A DNA stretch of 49,799 nucleotides from Pigoraptor vietnamica (lineage: Eukaryota > Opisthokonta > Filasterea): positions 1 to 49,799 of the forward strand of contig CALSCQ010002514.1 of assembly GCA_943704525.1 (NCBI GenBank). The letters run 5' to 3'. This document shows, piece after piece, positions 24,305 through 35,401 of the stretch. The notes under the pieces are model-generated. The model saw nothing but the letters and a program-made list of their open reading frames with translations. It did no database searches and was not told the origin of the DNA. A program made the translations under genes and the position numbers. The first letter of the stretch is position 1, and the number at the start of each line of letters is the position of its first letter.

Positions 24305-24343
<39 letters not shown>

Positions 24344-24737
24344 ACACGGGTGTATGTGTGTGGTGAGTGTGTGAGGTGTGTGGGTGTGCATGTGTATGTG
24401 TGTGGTGTGGGCGTGGTGTCGTGTGCGGGAGTATGTGTGCGACGTGCCGCGTTTTCTACTTTCGGACTGCGAGCGCATCCGATCGCAACCGCCACCTTAT
24501 AGTACAGCATTTTGTTCTTGATGACGCGAAAGTACCGCTGCCGCCACCGCTTCAGAGGGTCCTTGTCGCCGAGCTTGTGGAGGAAGCCCTCGAGGGCCGG
24601 CGGCTGTCATGCGATCGGCGTTATGGCAAAGGGAAGAATTACGGAGTTCGATTCTTAACAGCGACACTAACACAATTCGCAGGGACGCGGTTCATGGGCA
24701 CACGCGAACATACCACGACAATGTCGGGCTCGGCCAT
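19060..24737 (-). CDS. Large PH and RUN domain protein
   Basis: Predicted membrane-trafficking or small-GTPase effector of 1,464 residues. Exons: 24737-24714, 24603-24496, 24098-23946, 23804-21264, 21106-20317, 20207-20140, 20047-19882, 19740-19620, 19483-19060. The first exon codes only [11 protein letters not shown] domain spans about 10-125 ([19 protein letters not shown], closing helix [11 protein letters not shown]). Two ubiquitin/RA-like stretches follow at about 282-353 ([13 protein letters not shown]) and 358-442. A long Ser/Pro/Arg-rich disordered region runs to about 1200, with a short coiled coil [21 protein letters not shown] domain occupies about 1203-1385 ([34 protein letters not shown]). 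The tail is Ser-rich. RUN domains commonly bind Rab/Rap GTPases and PH domains bind phosphoinositides; the partner here is unknown. PH and RUN calls rest on pattern recognition. Confidence 0.82.
19801..19876 (-). repeat. 38-bp tandem duplication at a PH-RUN 5' splice site
   Basis: Two copies with period 38 start at 19801 and 19839 on the plus strand, and the next unit boundary falls at 19877, inside the exon 7 donor. On the minus strand the donor-like GTGGGCGTTTGC at 19881 is echoed 38 bases further into the intron. Confidence 0.85.
24176..24410 (-). repeat. Long (CA)n tract (transcript sense) in PH-RUN intron 2
   Basis: About 235 bp of nearly pure GT on the plus strand, broken by single substitutions. 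On the transcript strand it is (CA)n, in the 3' half of intron 2 (24099-24495). Reading frames through it give only Val-Cys or Thr-His runs and are not genes. Confidence 0.97.
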
Positions 24738-25610
24738 GGTGCACGGGCGTTGGGCGGCCTCACTCCCCGTGCTTCATCTCCACGCTGGTTCAGAGGCCTG
24801 CGACACGCGCGCGGTTGCACAGCGCTCTCTCTCCACGCACACAATTCAGACGCCGCGCTCGCAGAGAGGGACATAGACACACACAGAGACACACGAACAA
24901 GTCTGCAGCCGAGGTAGTCGACTCAACGAGCACATAAACACACGGGCGCTTGACTTTTTCACTCCACTCGCACTTACGGTGTGTTTAGGATAAGGTGAGG
25001 GCTACGTTTGTTTGATGTACAGTGAGGGATACAATGAACCCTAAAATAGCCTATATTTCCCTTTAAATCCAAATATGTATAATATTGAAACATATATACT
25101 AATATAGTGAACTTGTCCCACCGTCACCGGTCGGTCGCCACAAGCAACGGTTCGGTAAAGTCTACTTGTTGTAGATATTGGTCTATCACTAAGAAATCAC
25201 AACTCTAGTGAACTGTCAGACCAATTGAAATGCACAAATAAGTCGGTGTTCACCCTAAAGTCGAGAATCGGCTGCCAGCGCACTGGGCATTGTGGCTTAT
25301 GTGACATCAACCCCTTTATACTCCCAGCCTTGCATCGCTCGCTCTCGCCGTCGTTTGCGCTGCCATTTGCGCGTCAGAGTGACTCGTGCGGCTTGTGCAT
25401 CCTCCTTCATCATTGCAACACTCACTGCTCTCACTGGGTGTGTGTGTGGGCACAAACGCGACTGTTCGTGGGCGACAAACGGTGCATTGCCGCACGCATC
25501 GCTGCGTCGCGGTGTGCAGCCATGAGTGTGCGGAACTCTCTCTTACCCACGCGATAGAGCGTTTACTACTGTAAGGGGGCGCGTGCCCCCGGGCTGCCGT
25601 GGCCGCAAGC
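24738..25610. promoter_or_regulatory. Divergent promoter gap with AT-rich island, PH-RUN / NEK9-like
   Basis: At 873 bp this is the longest gap in the window. Positions about 24990-25260 are markedly AT-rich against the GC-rich surroundings, with runs such as ATATGTATAATATTG. A CCAAT lies at about 25222 and a TTTATA at about 25315. No gene, tRNA or 5S-like sequence was recognised. Confidence 0.55.
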
Positions 25611-28600
25611 ATGGCGACGCCGCACGCAGACCCCTTTGACGGGGCAGGGGCTGGCGACGAGCCTTCGCACGCGCGCACGCTGCCCTTGCCGCCCATTACG
25701 CCGGGGAATGAGACGGTGGACCCCACGGTGCTGGCGCAGGCGCTGTTTACGCCGCGTCTGCTGCTGATTGGCTCTCGCGTGAAAACGCCCGGCGTGCTCG
25801 TCAACGCGTGTCGTGAGGACGTCGTCTCGCTGCTCTTCCAGTACGAGTCGACGACAGCCGCCGACCTCGTCGCGGCCATTGCCGACAAGCTGGAGGGGCG
25901 GCGCTGCATGAGCATAGGGATAGTGTCGCACTCGGACCCCGGCATCATCTACACGTGCGGGGCTCCGGGGGAAAAGCCGACGTCCCTCGCCAATCTCAAG
26001 GATGTGCGGCAGTACTGGCTGGACGTGTGCGCATTTCTCGACCCCGCGGGCGACCTGCGCGTGGACTTGCTCGCGAGTAACGTGGCGTCGAGTCCGGACG
26101 GCCTGCAGCTGCTGCGGTCGCTCGAGACGCTCACGCGCACGCACTTTACAGCGTCGCAGGACATCTCCGGCGGCGCGATCGAGGCGCCACAGTCCGCGCG
26201 GCGTTACAGCGACTATGTGCAGTCGGCGGAGTCCCCGGGCATTGTCGCTATTGGCGAGCTGTACTTTCGGCCGAACAAGCTCAAGAATTGGTCGCAGCAG
26301 GGCACTGGGCAGCTGATGGACCAGTTTGAGAAGATACGCGTCGTGGGGAAGGGGGCGTACGGCGCGGCCGTGCTCTACCGCAAGCGCGACGACGACTCGC
26401 TCGTCATTCTGAAGGAGATCAACATGCACGATCTCAACGCGAGCGAGCGTCAGATGGCGCTGAACGAGGTCGACGTGCTGTCCATCCTAGACCACCCCAA
26501 CATCATATCGTACTACGACAGCTTTGAGGAGGTGCGCACTCCGCCGTCTGTGCGTCTGTCGAGCGATGTTTTTGTGCATGCATGCAGTGTCTCCATATTA
26601 TGCTTTACGCCAAGTGCGAATGCGCCCGCGCAATTGTTTGTGTGCGCGGGTGAGAGTGCGTGTCCAGACACAACCCCTTCGTTGCCTCACCGGTGCCGCT
26701 GTCCCTCTTCGATAGGACGGCACCCTTATGATTGAGATGGAGTACGCGGACGGCGGCACGCTCGCCCAGTACCTCTCTGCGCAGTCGCAAGAGATCCCCG
26801 AGCGCGAAATTGTCGGCATGTTCCGCCAGATGGTCGAGGGCGTCGCCTACATCCACGCAAACAACATCATGCACCGCGACCTCAAGACGGCCAACATCTT
26901 CCTCACGAGCGAGGGCGTCGTGAAGCTGGGTGATTTTGGCATCGCGAAGGTCATGTCGACGACGCGAAACTCGAACACGGTCCTCGGGACGCCGTACTAC
27001 ATTTCGCCGGAGCTGTGCGAGGGGCGCTCGTATAACCAGAAGAGCGACATATGGGCGCTCGGCTGCATTCTGTATGAGATGGCGTGCCTGCAGCGCACGT
27101 TCGAGGGCAGCAACCTCCCCGCGCTCGTGAACAAGATCATCAAGGGGTCGTTCGCCCCGGTGAAAGACACGTACTCGGAGGAATTCCGGCAACTCGTGAA
27201 CGAGCTCTTGCAGCGCGACCCAGAGCTGCGCCCGTCGGCGGACGAGATTCTCGCCCGTCCCATCATGCACACGGGGACGGGGCAGACAGTGCGGCCGGTG
27301 AGCGCAAGCGCGGACGGCGACCTACCCAAGGCCAGCACGCAGGCGGACGTGTGGATGTGGGGGAACGGGAAGTTGAGGCCACACCAAGTATCGTTCCCGC
27401 CGAGGTAAGGGGGCTGTACCATAAGTGCGTGTGCGTGTGTGTGTGTCTGCTGTTTCGACACATGTGATTTGGACTGTTGTGTTGGATTGGGAGCTGACTG
27501 TCATCGTCTTCTCAGAATTCGCATTCGCTCGGTCGCGATTGGCGCGCGTCACTCGCTTGCGGCGACGTACGACGGGCAGGTGTTCAGCTGGGGCGATGGT
27601 TCGTCGGGACAGCTCGGACACGGCAACACGGAGGCGTACACTATGCCAATGGTGCGTGTAAAAGATCGTATGCTGTGGATCGTGTGCGTGTATCCCGCGC
27701 GTGCACCTTTTCCCCCGCTTCGTGTGCTGTCTGTTTCCTCTGTTCTTTGCGACGACCGCCATTGGGGTTTCACTCAACGTGGGATTCATCGTTAGTTGAA
27801 TTTGACGCCACGTTGTGCAGTTGATCGAGGCGCTAGTCGGCAAGTCGATAACGCACGTGTCGTGCGGCGAGGACTTCAGCGCATTCAGCAGCGAAAACGG
27901 CCTCGTCATGACGTGTGGCTCTGGCTCGCGCGGCGCACTTGGCCACGGCGACTACAACGACCTTCTCCGGCCACGGCTCATCGAGTCGCTTCTTGTCAAG
28001 GAGGTGTGTGGTCGCTGCTATGGGATTTGGGGCAACCTCTTATCCCACTTCCTCCGCCGCCTACCTCGCTCATGGCGCGCGCATTCACTCGCCCACGCTC
28101 TCTGACACACGCACTCCTTGTTCTCTTTCAGATTGCGAGCGTCTCGTGCGGTTCGGCGCACGTGTTTGCGCTGACGGCGGACGGCCTCCTCTACGGCTGG
28201 GGACTGGGGCTCCACGGGCGCCTTGGATTGGGATCGGAGGAGTCGTATCCCTCGCCGCAGCTGGTGCCCGTGCCAATGGGTGGGTTCCGAGTGGTCTGTC
28301 GTACTGCACTGGGGCGCGCATCCCGCCTTTCACCTCTTGTTTCGGCGCGGCGCACCTGTGTGTATGTTGCCGTGTTAACGTTTGCGTGTCTGGCATGCCT
28401 TGCGCAGGCTACACGCCCAAGACGGTCGTGTGCGGCGTGGATGGGACGATGGTGATCACCGACATGGGCCGATTGCTCGCATGCGGAAACAACGAGGACA
28501 ACAAGCTCGCCCTTAACTCGCGCTTCGGGTTCCTCATGCAGCGAAAGCACGTGCTCAACCGCGCCGTCATTGCCACGAAGAGCCTCTCTCCCGTGAAAAT

Positions 28601-31472
28601 CCTCAACAAGCACCGCGTCACGGCCGTCGCGCTCGGCCTTTCCCACAGCGCCGTCCTCTGCGACTCTGGGCGCTGCTACACGTTCGGGTGCAACCGAGAG
28701 GGCCAGCTGGGCGACGGAACGACCAAAGTGCGCGACGTGCCCATCATTGTGAAGGCCCTGAGTGAGAAGAAGCTAAAGGCGCTCGCGTGCGGCACCATGT
28801 TCACCATTGGCGTCACGTTCACGAACGAGGTGTTTGCGTGGGGCCGCGGCGACGACGGGCGGCTGTGCACCGGGAAGGTCACCGACAGCTACCTGCCGGT
28901 GCAAGTGCCGCTGCCGACGGAGGCCGCCACGGGCGTCACGTCCGTCGTGTGCGCGAACGCAGGTGGCTTGCTCGTGCTTGAAGTGGAGGTGCGTTAAGTG
29001 CCGTGTCTGGCATGTGTGCGCCTTTGTGGTTCGCGTGGGTGTCACGTGCTTATCATGAGAGTCATCCGTGCCCCTATCGCTGTCGCAGGCGCCTGAAGTG
29101 ACGCCGCGCAACCAGCGCAAGGACCGCACCGCGAGCGCGCCCACGCGGCGTCCGTCGCGCGCGCGCAGTGCGGGCAATCGCTCGGACGAGGACGGTGCCA
29201 CGAGCGTGCACTCGAGCGGCTACGTGCGGCGCGGGAGCAGCGTGTCGCAAGCGAGCATCGGGGACTTTGACGACCCCGACGTCCCCGACTGGCTCAAATC
29301 GGAGATGGACAATGCGACGGACGCGCCGGCGCTCGACCCTTCGCGCAGCACCACGCAGCTTGCGTCGCAGTCCTTCGGCGGCATGAGCATGTCGGCCAGC
29401 GCCCCTGGTGGTCAAATGCGCTCTGCGTCGCAGCGATCCGTGGGCGCGCGCGACGGCGTGTCCCGAACAGCGTCGCAGGCGTCGGTGGCGCGGTCGCAGT
29501 CGCACGTGCACGTGGGCGACGCGCGCGGAGGAGAGTACACGGCGAGCGGCGTGAGCGCCGAGTCTGATGCAAGCAACGCCGACTCTGAATCGGACGCCAT
29601 CGCCGCGGAAATGGCCGCCATGATGGAGAACGACCTCGACGTCGAGATTGCGCGGGAGCTCGCGAACATGACGCAGTCTGGCGGGCCGACGGCGCTCGGG
29701 GACGCCAAGCGGGACAGCGCGAGCAGCAACTCTGCGTCGAGCGTCCTGTCGTCAAGTGCGCGCGCGCGGCAGCAGATGATGCACATACACTCGCAGATGA
29801 TTCCGAAGGGCTCGGAGCCGGCGCCGGGGGCCGAGGGTGAGTCGGACAGCGAGCGGCGCAACACGAGCCTCAACACGAGCTCCAGCACGCGCAGCAACAC
29901 GTCGACGACGCAGCTGGCAAACATGCCGCCGGCGTCGACCGACCCGCAGTTTGCCGCGCTGTACGCAACGGCCGCGGCGAGTTCGATGGCGATGAACAAG
30001 TCGGCGACGGCCGCGAACATTGCCGCGGCGAAGAACGGCGGTGGCAGCTTTGGCAATCTGACGAGCTCCGGAAACGGCCCGGCCACGAAGAGGGACTACT
30101 CGTCGCCGCCGCCCGAAGCGCAGGGCGATGCGGCGACATCCGGGGCGGAGAACGACGGTCGCGCGCGCTCTGGGAAGGGGTCGCGGAGCAAGGACAGGGG
30201 CCCGAAGAGGGACGGTCAGGTGGGGAGTAGGGTTGGGGTGATGTTTGGGGTGGTTGACGACAGGGGGGCTTGAGTGGCGGAGAGTGTGTGACATGGGTTT
30301 AGTTGCACCGTATGATGACAGCGTGGCAGCGCGAACATGGCACGATCACATCGTTTGATTGGCGCGGAAGACTGCCGTGGCTGACGCGCGATTGCGCGCT
30401 CACGGCAACACTGCAGGCGCCAAAGAAGCGGCGAACGAAGGAGAAGGAGGAAGCGCGCGAAATGCGAAAAAGTGCACGCCGCGAGGAGAGAGCGAAGGTG
30501 CGATTGCCTGAAGTTACTGCGCGTTCCCCCTCTCCTGTGTGCGTGTTGGTCATGGTGTTCTGACGTCATGGCTCCGTCACAGGTCGTGGAGGCGCAGAAG
30601 CAGAACGAGGAGATGCAAAACCGCCTGCGTCTGGAGGTTGAGGAGTTCCGCCGCAAGTATGAGCAGGTGCGTGCATGCCTCGCATCTCATTTGTGTGGTC
30701 GTGTGTGCGACTGTCCCGTGTGCCTTGTGCTCTGGTGCTTACTGCGCACACCTCTCTGCATCCCCCACAACAAATCACGGCACACGCACGCAACAGCAAG
30801 AGCAAGAGCTGCGCGAGTACAAGCTGCGGTCGATGGAACTGCAGCAGCGCCTCGAGGGCGAGTTGCGGGAGGCCGGCATCGCGCGGGTGGGGGTTCGATG
30901 CAGCAAACAGCCGTCGTCCGCTTGATCCCTCCCACACAATTGCTCTTGTCTCACTGTCATGTGCTCGCCGTGTCGTCCATCGCTGACACGCAACCACCCC
31001 GCAGCCACCTCAGCTGCCCCCGGTGCCAACCGATCCGCGCCCGCGCCTCAATTTGGGAGGCGCCGGCGGTCCACCCATGCAACCCTCCGCGTCGATGGGC
31101 CCCATTGTGTCGCCCAACGCCCCCCGCGTGCTGCCGGGGATGCCGGGAAGCCCCTCGATGCAGGACGAAGTGGCGCGCGTGACGGAGACGCGGCTGAAGA
31201 ACGAGATTGCAGACCTCAAGCTGGCACTGGCGCGGGTGGGTAGGGGGCTGTGTGTGGTGGCGTTCTTGTGTGCGGCGCACTGGATGGGTGGTCAGTGCAT
31301 GTGCATTCTGCTGGGCGAGTACGTGCTCACGTGACAGTCGCCGCAGCAAACGGACGCCTTCTCCGAGAACAACGAGATGGTGCGTGCGCTGCAGGACCAG
31401 CTGCGCGCACTCCGCGACAAGCAGGACCGCCAGGAGAACATGATACGCAGCTCGTTCTGCGCCGTGCTCTGA
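25611..31472 (+). CDS. NEK9-like kinase with DUF4347-like N-terminal domain and RCC1 repeats
   Basis: Predicted cell-cycle/cilium Ser/Thr kinase, 1,466 residues. Exons: 25611-26531, 26716-27404, 27516-27651, 27821-28003, 28132-28279, 28408-28988, 29089-30219, 30417-30497, 30583-30666, 30797-30886, 31005-31235, 31347-31472. The start is the ATG at 25611. Residues about 48-190 resemble bacterial DUF4347, with the His motif kept (IVSHSDPG, H107) but Ser (S156) where that family usually has Cys. The kinase spans about 239-490: GKGAYG, K268 (ILKEI), HRDLKTAN, DFG, and GTPYYISPE typical of NEKs. RCC1 blades follow to about 865 (HVSCGEDFSAF, GRLGLGS, TFGCNREGQLGDG). Next comes a 377-residue Ser/Thr/Ala-rich exon, then coiled coils (QEQELREYKLRSMELQQRL) to the end. 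Kinase-RCC1-coiled-coil order is that of NEK9/Nercc1. The N-terminal domain is unexpected. Confidence 0.9.
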
Positions 31473-31608
31473 ATGCGGCCGTCGTCAAAACTCCTCGTGT
31501 ATATGGTGGCTGCGGGCAGTCGTTGCAGCGTCTGCGTGCGGGTGGCGTGCGTGCGTGCGTGCGGCACTGCGCCCCTTATGAATAGACTGGAATTTGTACA
31601 GCAAATTC

Positions 31609-33140
31609 TTACGACGCAGAGAGCATGACACGCCACCCCTTGGGAGTCAGCGGGCCATTCAGGAGATCCCAGTCGCGCCGCAACACCGCGTACACGGCGT
31701 CGCTGAGGACGAGAAAGTTGGCGAGTGCCACGAGCAGCGTCGCCGCGTAGAAGAAGTTGGCGTTTCCCGCCGTCGTGGACAGCCAGAGGTAGAGGAAGGA
31801 GGGGCAGAGCATGCCACCGAACAGCATGATGTTGCAGGCCACGAACAGTGCGCGCGTGTCTGGACGAAACCAAACTTACGTGAGCGCAATGCTTCTCCTG
31901 CTTGCACACACAGAAGGCTACCACAGCGACACTCACACAGGAAGAGGTGGGCGAATATTGGCAACCACGACGCATAGAACGCAATGTCGACGACGGCCGT
32001 GTACGGCTTGAACGTCGCGACAAGCCCAAGCACCACAAAGCACAGGAACAGCGGGTGTTTACTGCGCGACGATATGGGGATACGGTCAGCAGAGTAACGC
32101 ATAGTAACGTACAATATTGGGTACTGTCGCACACACACACCGAAGCGCCGGGGAGAGCAAGGCCGCGTAGATGAGCACGTGGAAGTGGAACACGCCGAGG
32201 AAGAACAAGCGAAAGTGCTCGAACATTTCGACGAAGAAGTACCAAAAGACGCCCACATTGGGCGTGAGATCGTCCACGCGCAGCCTGCGAATCCATGAGA
32301 ATAAGAACACATGTGCACACGGGCACCCACGCCACATATGACAACTTTCTGCACGGGCGGCAGGAGAGCGGCACTCACGCGAAGCCATGCGTTGCATCGA
32401 TGGCATCCCACGTGCCGCCCGCGTACGCAATCGCCGCCCACACAAGCAGCGCCGATGCCCATACAAGGGAGAGCGCAAACATGACGCCACGACGCGACGC
32501 CCCGCTCGCCGGTGGCTCCGTCAGCGGCACAACGGGCCCACACGCGGCAAGAAGACCCACGGGGACGATGAGGGCGGCGAGGTGTGTGCACTCGGACACG
32601 GCGACTGCGCACGCGATGCCCGCCGTGACAATTTGCCCGTGCGACGCGGCGGCGAAGGCAATGGCGACGGCGAGGTTCGCAGCGGCGGCAGCCGACATCG
32701 ACACGCAGGACGCGACCACGAGCGGATTGAAGAGATAGAGGAGCGTGACCGTGTCTTGCAGCGACCGCTTTCCCTCACCCTCGCCAGGGTCCATGAGGGT
32801 GCGCTCAGTGACGTCAGGGTGGTGTCGAGGGCGATCGGTGGCCTGTGCGCGAAGGGCGGCGGAGCGAAACGCGCCCGCAGAAAGAGAGAGACAGGTGGCT
32901 ACGGCCACGTCGCACACGGCGCACGCGACATAGAGACCGAAATCCCCGCCAAAATTGAGAATGGCGCGCGTGGCCTCCAAGACGAGTGGCGACGCATGCA
33001 CGGCACCGCCCGCATAGGGCGAAAGGCCGTGCTCGGCATAGAAAAGGCCCTGTGCCCGGGCGAATCGGGCGAATCAGCACACACTAAAGAAACGTTCAAT
33101 ACTATTACATGCGTACAGCTCAGCACATTGAAAACGCGCG

Positions 33141-33213
<73 letters not shown>

Positions 33214-33378
33214 GCACGCACGCACGCACGCACACAAACGCACCTCGCGCACGCGGCGCGCAGCCGTTGCGGGTGTCGCAAAGTCGAGGCGGTCCTTGAG
33301 AAAGTGGTGCGCTCCGAAAGCGAAGAGGGTCAGCCGCAGCGCAAACGCAGCCACATAGTGGGCCGCGGTGACTGCCAT
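31609..33378 (-). CDS. PIGU: PIG-U subunit of GPI transamidase
   Basis: Multi-pass ER subunit of the complex that attaches GPI anchors to proteins; 441 residues (human PIG-U 435). Exons: 33378-33244, 33049-32379, 32284-32141, 32061-31937, 31859-31609. Diagnostic stretches are GLFYAEHGLSPYAGG, LRVDDLTPNVGVFWYFF, VEMFEHFRLFFLGVF and the closing GNANFFYAATLLVALANF, collinear with human PIG-U. At least eight hydrophobic helices are visible. A charged insert rich in His/Asp/Arg follows the first helices in exon 2. The start ATG at 33378 gives a short hydrophobic N-terminus; the more upstream in-frame codon is GTG. It converges on the NEK9-like gene with only 136 bp between stops. Confidence 0.95.
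33130..33240 (-). repeat. (TG)n/(TGCG)n tract at PIG-U intron 1 donor
   Basis: The plus strand reads (CA)n then (CGCA)n. On the transcript strand GTGCGT repeats run directly on from the exon 1 donor at 33243 and pass into (TG)n. Confidence 0.95.
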
Positions 33379-33896
33379 CGAGTCCGCGTGGCAAGGCACA
33401 GAATGGAAGCGGACGAATACGGCTGTCCAGTGCCTGTGTGTGTGTGTGTATGCTTCTTTGTGGGCGACGTGGTTGTGAGTGAGAGAGTGTGGTGAGAGAG
33501 TGGCTGGTCGGTTTGTATGACGGCCGTGACGTCACGCCAGAATTGGCCCAGCCGACGCCGAGCAGAAATCCCTAAACCCTTTCCGTGCCCTGGTAACGCC
33601 GAGTGCGTCCTGTCGACGATCCATGCGCGTGTTTTTTGTGCGCGTGCATCTGTGTCATGTGTTGTGCGTGCTTGTCTCGTAAATACGCGCGGAATTGTGT
33701 GTGTGTCTATGCTATCGTGCTGCCGTGACAGTATCAGGGCAAACAGGGGCTATTGTGTCTGATTGGGTCTTGATGGCAGGAGGACACACGCGCACTGAAG
33801 GATGCAAGTGCGGCAGACTCACAACCTCACTCCAACTAAAAGAAACGACGGGGCGTAAAGAGCGCAATTGAGACGCGTGCACAAACGGTCGCTTTG
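33379..33896 (-). promoter_or_regulatory. Gap upstream of PIG-U, downstream of lumazine synthase
   Basis: These 518 bp lie between two minus-strand genes. An ATTGGCC (inverted CCAAT) sits at about 33542 and a TGACGTCA palindrome at 33527-33534, some 150 bp before the PIG-U start. The half nearer 33896 should hold the lumazine synthase 3' UTR. No gene seen. Confidence 0.45.
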
Positions 33897-34669
33897 TTAC
33901 TTTGCGTGATACCGCTTGCGCATGTTGGCCATTTCCACGGCGCCCAAGCCCCAGTCTTCGCCGTGGTTGTGGCCGTTCTGCGTGAGGCCGGCGCGCGCCC
34001 TGCAGTGCGATTGAGCGTGGGCAGCATGTTGAATCAGCGCTAATACATCGAACCGTTCCGATAAAGATCGTGACGCAAGACGCAGAGAGACAGGACACAT
34101 TTCTCAAGGCGAAGGGAAGTGAGCGTATGCACGGAGTCTCGGCTATCCAAAAACATCCCTGGGTCAACAGAGAACCAAGGCGCAAGACGGCACGCCATGG
34201 CCTACATCTGCAACAGTGAGGAGACGACGCACGTGCACGCACACGCACATGCACGCACGCGCACATACACGCACACGCACCGTGCCTGGTCCATGGTGAG
34301 GCAGCAGAGGACACCGAACATGACGGGAACGCGCGTGTCCAGGTTGAGGCGCATGATGCCCTGTGTCACTGCCTCGCAGATGTACTCGAAATGCATCGTC
34401 TCACCCTTGATGAGGCACCCCAGCGCAACCACGGCGTCCACGCGCCCCGACGAAATCAGCGCCGAAGCACCGTAGGGGAGTTCATACGATCCTGGTACAT
34501 ACTCAAGCACAATGTCTTCGTCGCGCACGCCGCACGAGTGGAGCGCGCGCACGCAGCCGTCGTGGAGGGCGTCGAGCACCTCTGGGTTCCATCGCGCCTT
34601 CACGATGCCGACGCGAAGACCGGCGCCATTTTGCGTGGGAATGGAGACACCCTTGCCGTGCTCCGCCAT
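33897..34669 (-). CDS. 6,7-dimethyl-8-ribityllumazine synthase
   Basis: Penultimate step of riboflavin synthesis: condenses 5-amino-6-ribitylamino-uracil with dihydroxybutanone phosphate. Two exons, 34669-34281 and 33999-33897, encode 163 residues, the normal family length. Motifs: RWNPEVLDALHDGC (aromatic substrate contact), VPGSYELP, GCLIKGETMHFEYI (the catalytic His follows in the FEYI/HF region), VPVMFGVLCCLTMDQA and NHGEDWG. The ATG at 34669 gives the canonical N-terminus (MAEHGKG). An in-frame upstream ATG at 34774 would add 35 residues rich in Leu, Cys, His and Arg with one acidic residue, which could be an organelle-targeting leader. It is divergent from acetoacetyl-CoA synthetase. 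It indicates the organism makes its own flavin. Confidence 0.96.
34225..34280 (-). repeat. GTGCGT-rich tract at lumazine synthase donor
   Basis: On the transcript strand GTGCGTGTGCGTGTATGTGC-type sequence runs on directly from the 5' splice site at 34280 for about 55 bases. Confidence 0.85.
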
Positions 34670-35401
34670 GGCGAATAGGGTGCGCTCTTGAGTGCGAAGG
34701 TGGCCGTGCGAGAAGCGATGGAGAGAACATAGAAACTGGCAGCTGCAACACCCCGGAAGAATCGACAGTAACATCGTTTGTTACTACATGCACTGTGATT
34801 GGCCGTCTGAGCCTTCGCCAAAAGCCGTTGTCCAATCACACGACGACCTTGAGAAAACGACTAATTACTAGAATTCAAAGGGAATGCATCGCAATGCATC
34901 ACACTCGAATAATGTGAGAAACAAAATCAGACATTTATCGCATTTTGTTTCACCGCACATGCCCTTTCCCCAATTTGAGTCGACAGAGGGTCTTCCACGA
35001 GGACTCTCTCTCTCTCTCTCTCTCCCCTCTCTACATCAACAGCCACCGCACAAAACACACCCCGAGCACTCTCTGCGACTGCGTACTGCCTTGCTCAAAC
35101 ACGCCTCGATCGCAACTGCCCCTCATAACGACCACTCTCGCATCAAATGTGAGTTGCAGTGCCTGACGTCGAATGCGAGTGTAATTGAGCCAGTCCAGTC
35201 CGACACGTGACACCAACCGCAGCCACTGCCTTTTTTTTGCCGCCGATAGTGGATAGTGCTTCGCTGAACCCTTTTGCTATTCAAATCGAAGTTCCGCCAC
35301 CTGTGCTCACTTGTACGGACTTTGCGTGCGTGCGTGCGTGCGTCCGCAGGCCTTCGACGGAGGTGCTCCTTCCCACTGACGCGACGACAGCGACAGACAG
35401 G
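34670..35401. promoter_or_regulatory. Bidirectional promoter gap, lumazine synthase / AACS
   Basis: A 732-bp divergent gap. Two CCAAT elements face opposite ways, GATTGGCC at 34797-34804 and TCCAATCA at 34831-34838, one suited to each gene. A (CT)n run lies at about 35007-35027, and a CGTGCGTGCG run near 35330 before a CCGCAG, which could end a 5' UTR intron of the plus-strand gene. Confidence 0.55.

Noticed and set aside
24095-24510. Several long frames through the GT repeat giving Val-Cys or Thr-His runs
   Set aside because: They are translations of a dinucleotide repeat in an intron.
33527-33534. TGACGTCA (CRE-type palindrome) before PIG-U
   Set aside because: The same octamer occurs inside PIG-U coding sequence (32809-32816) and in a NEK9-like intron (30561-30568), so its presence here is not informative alone.
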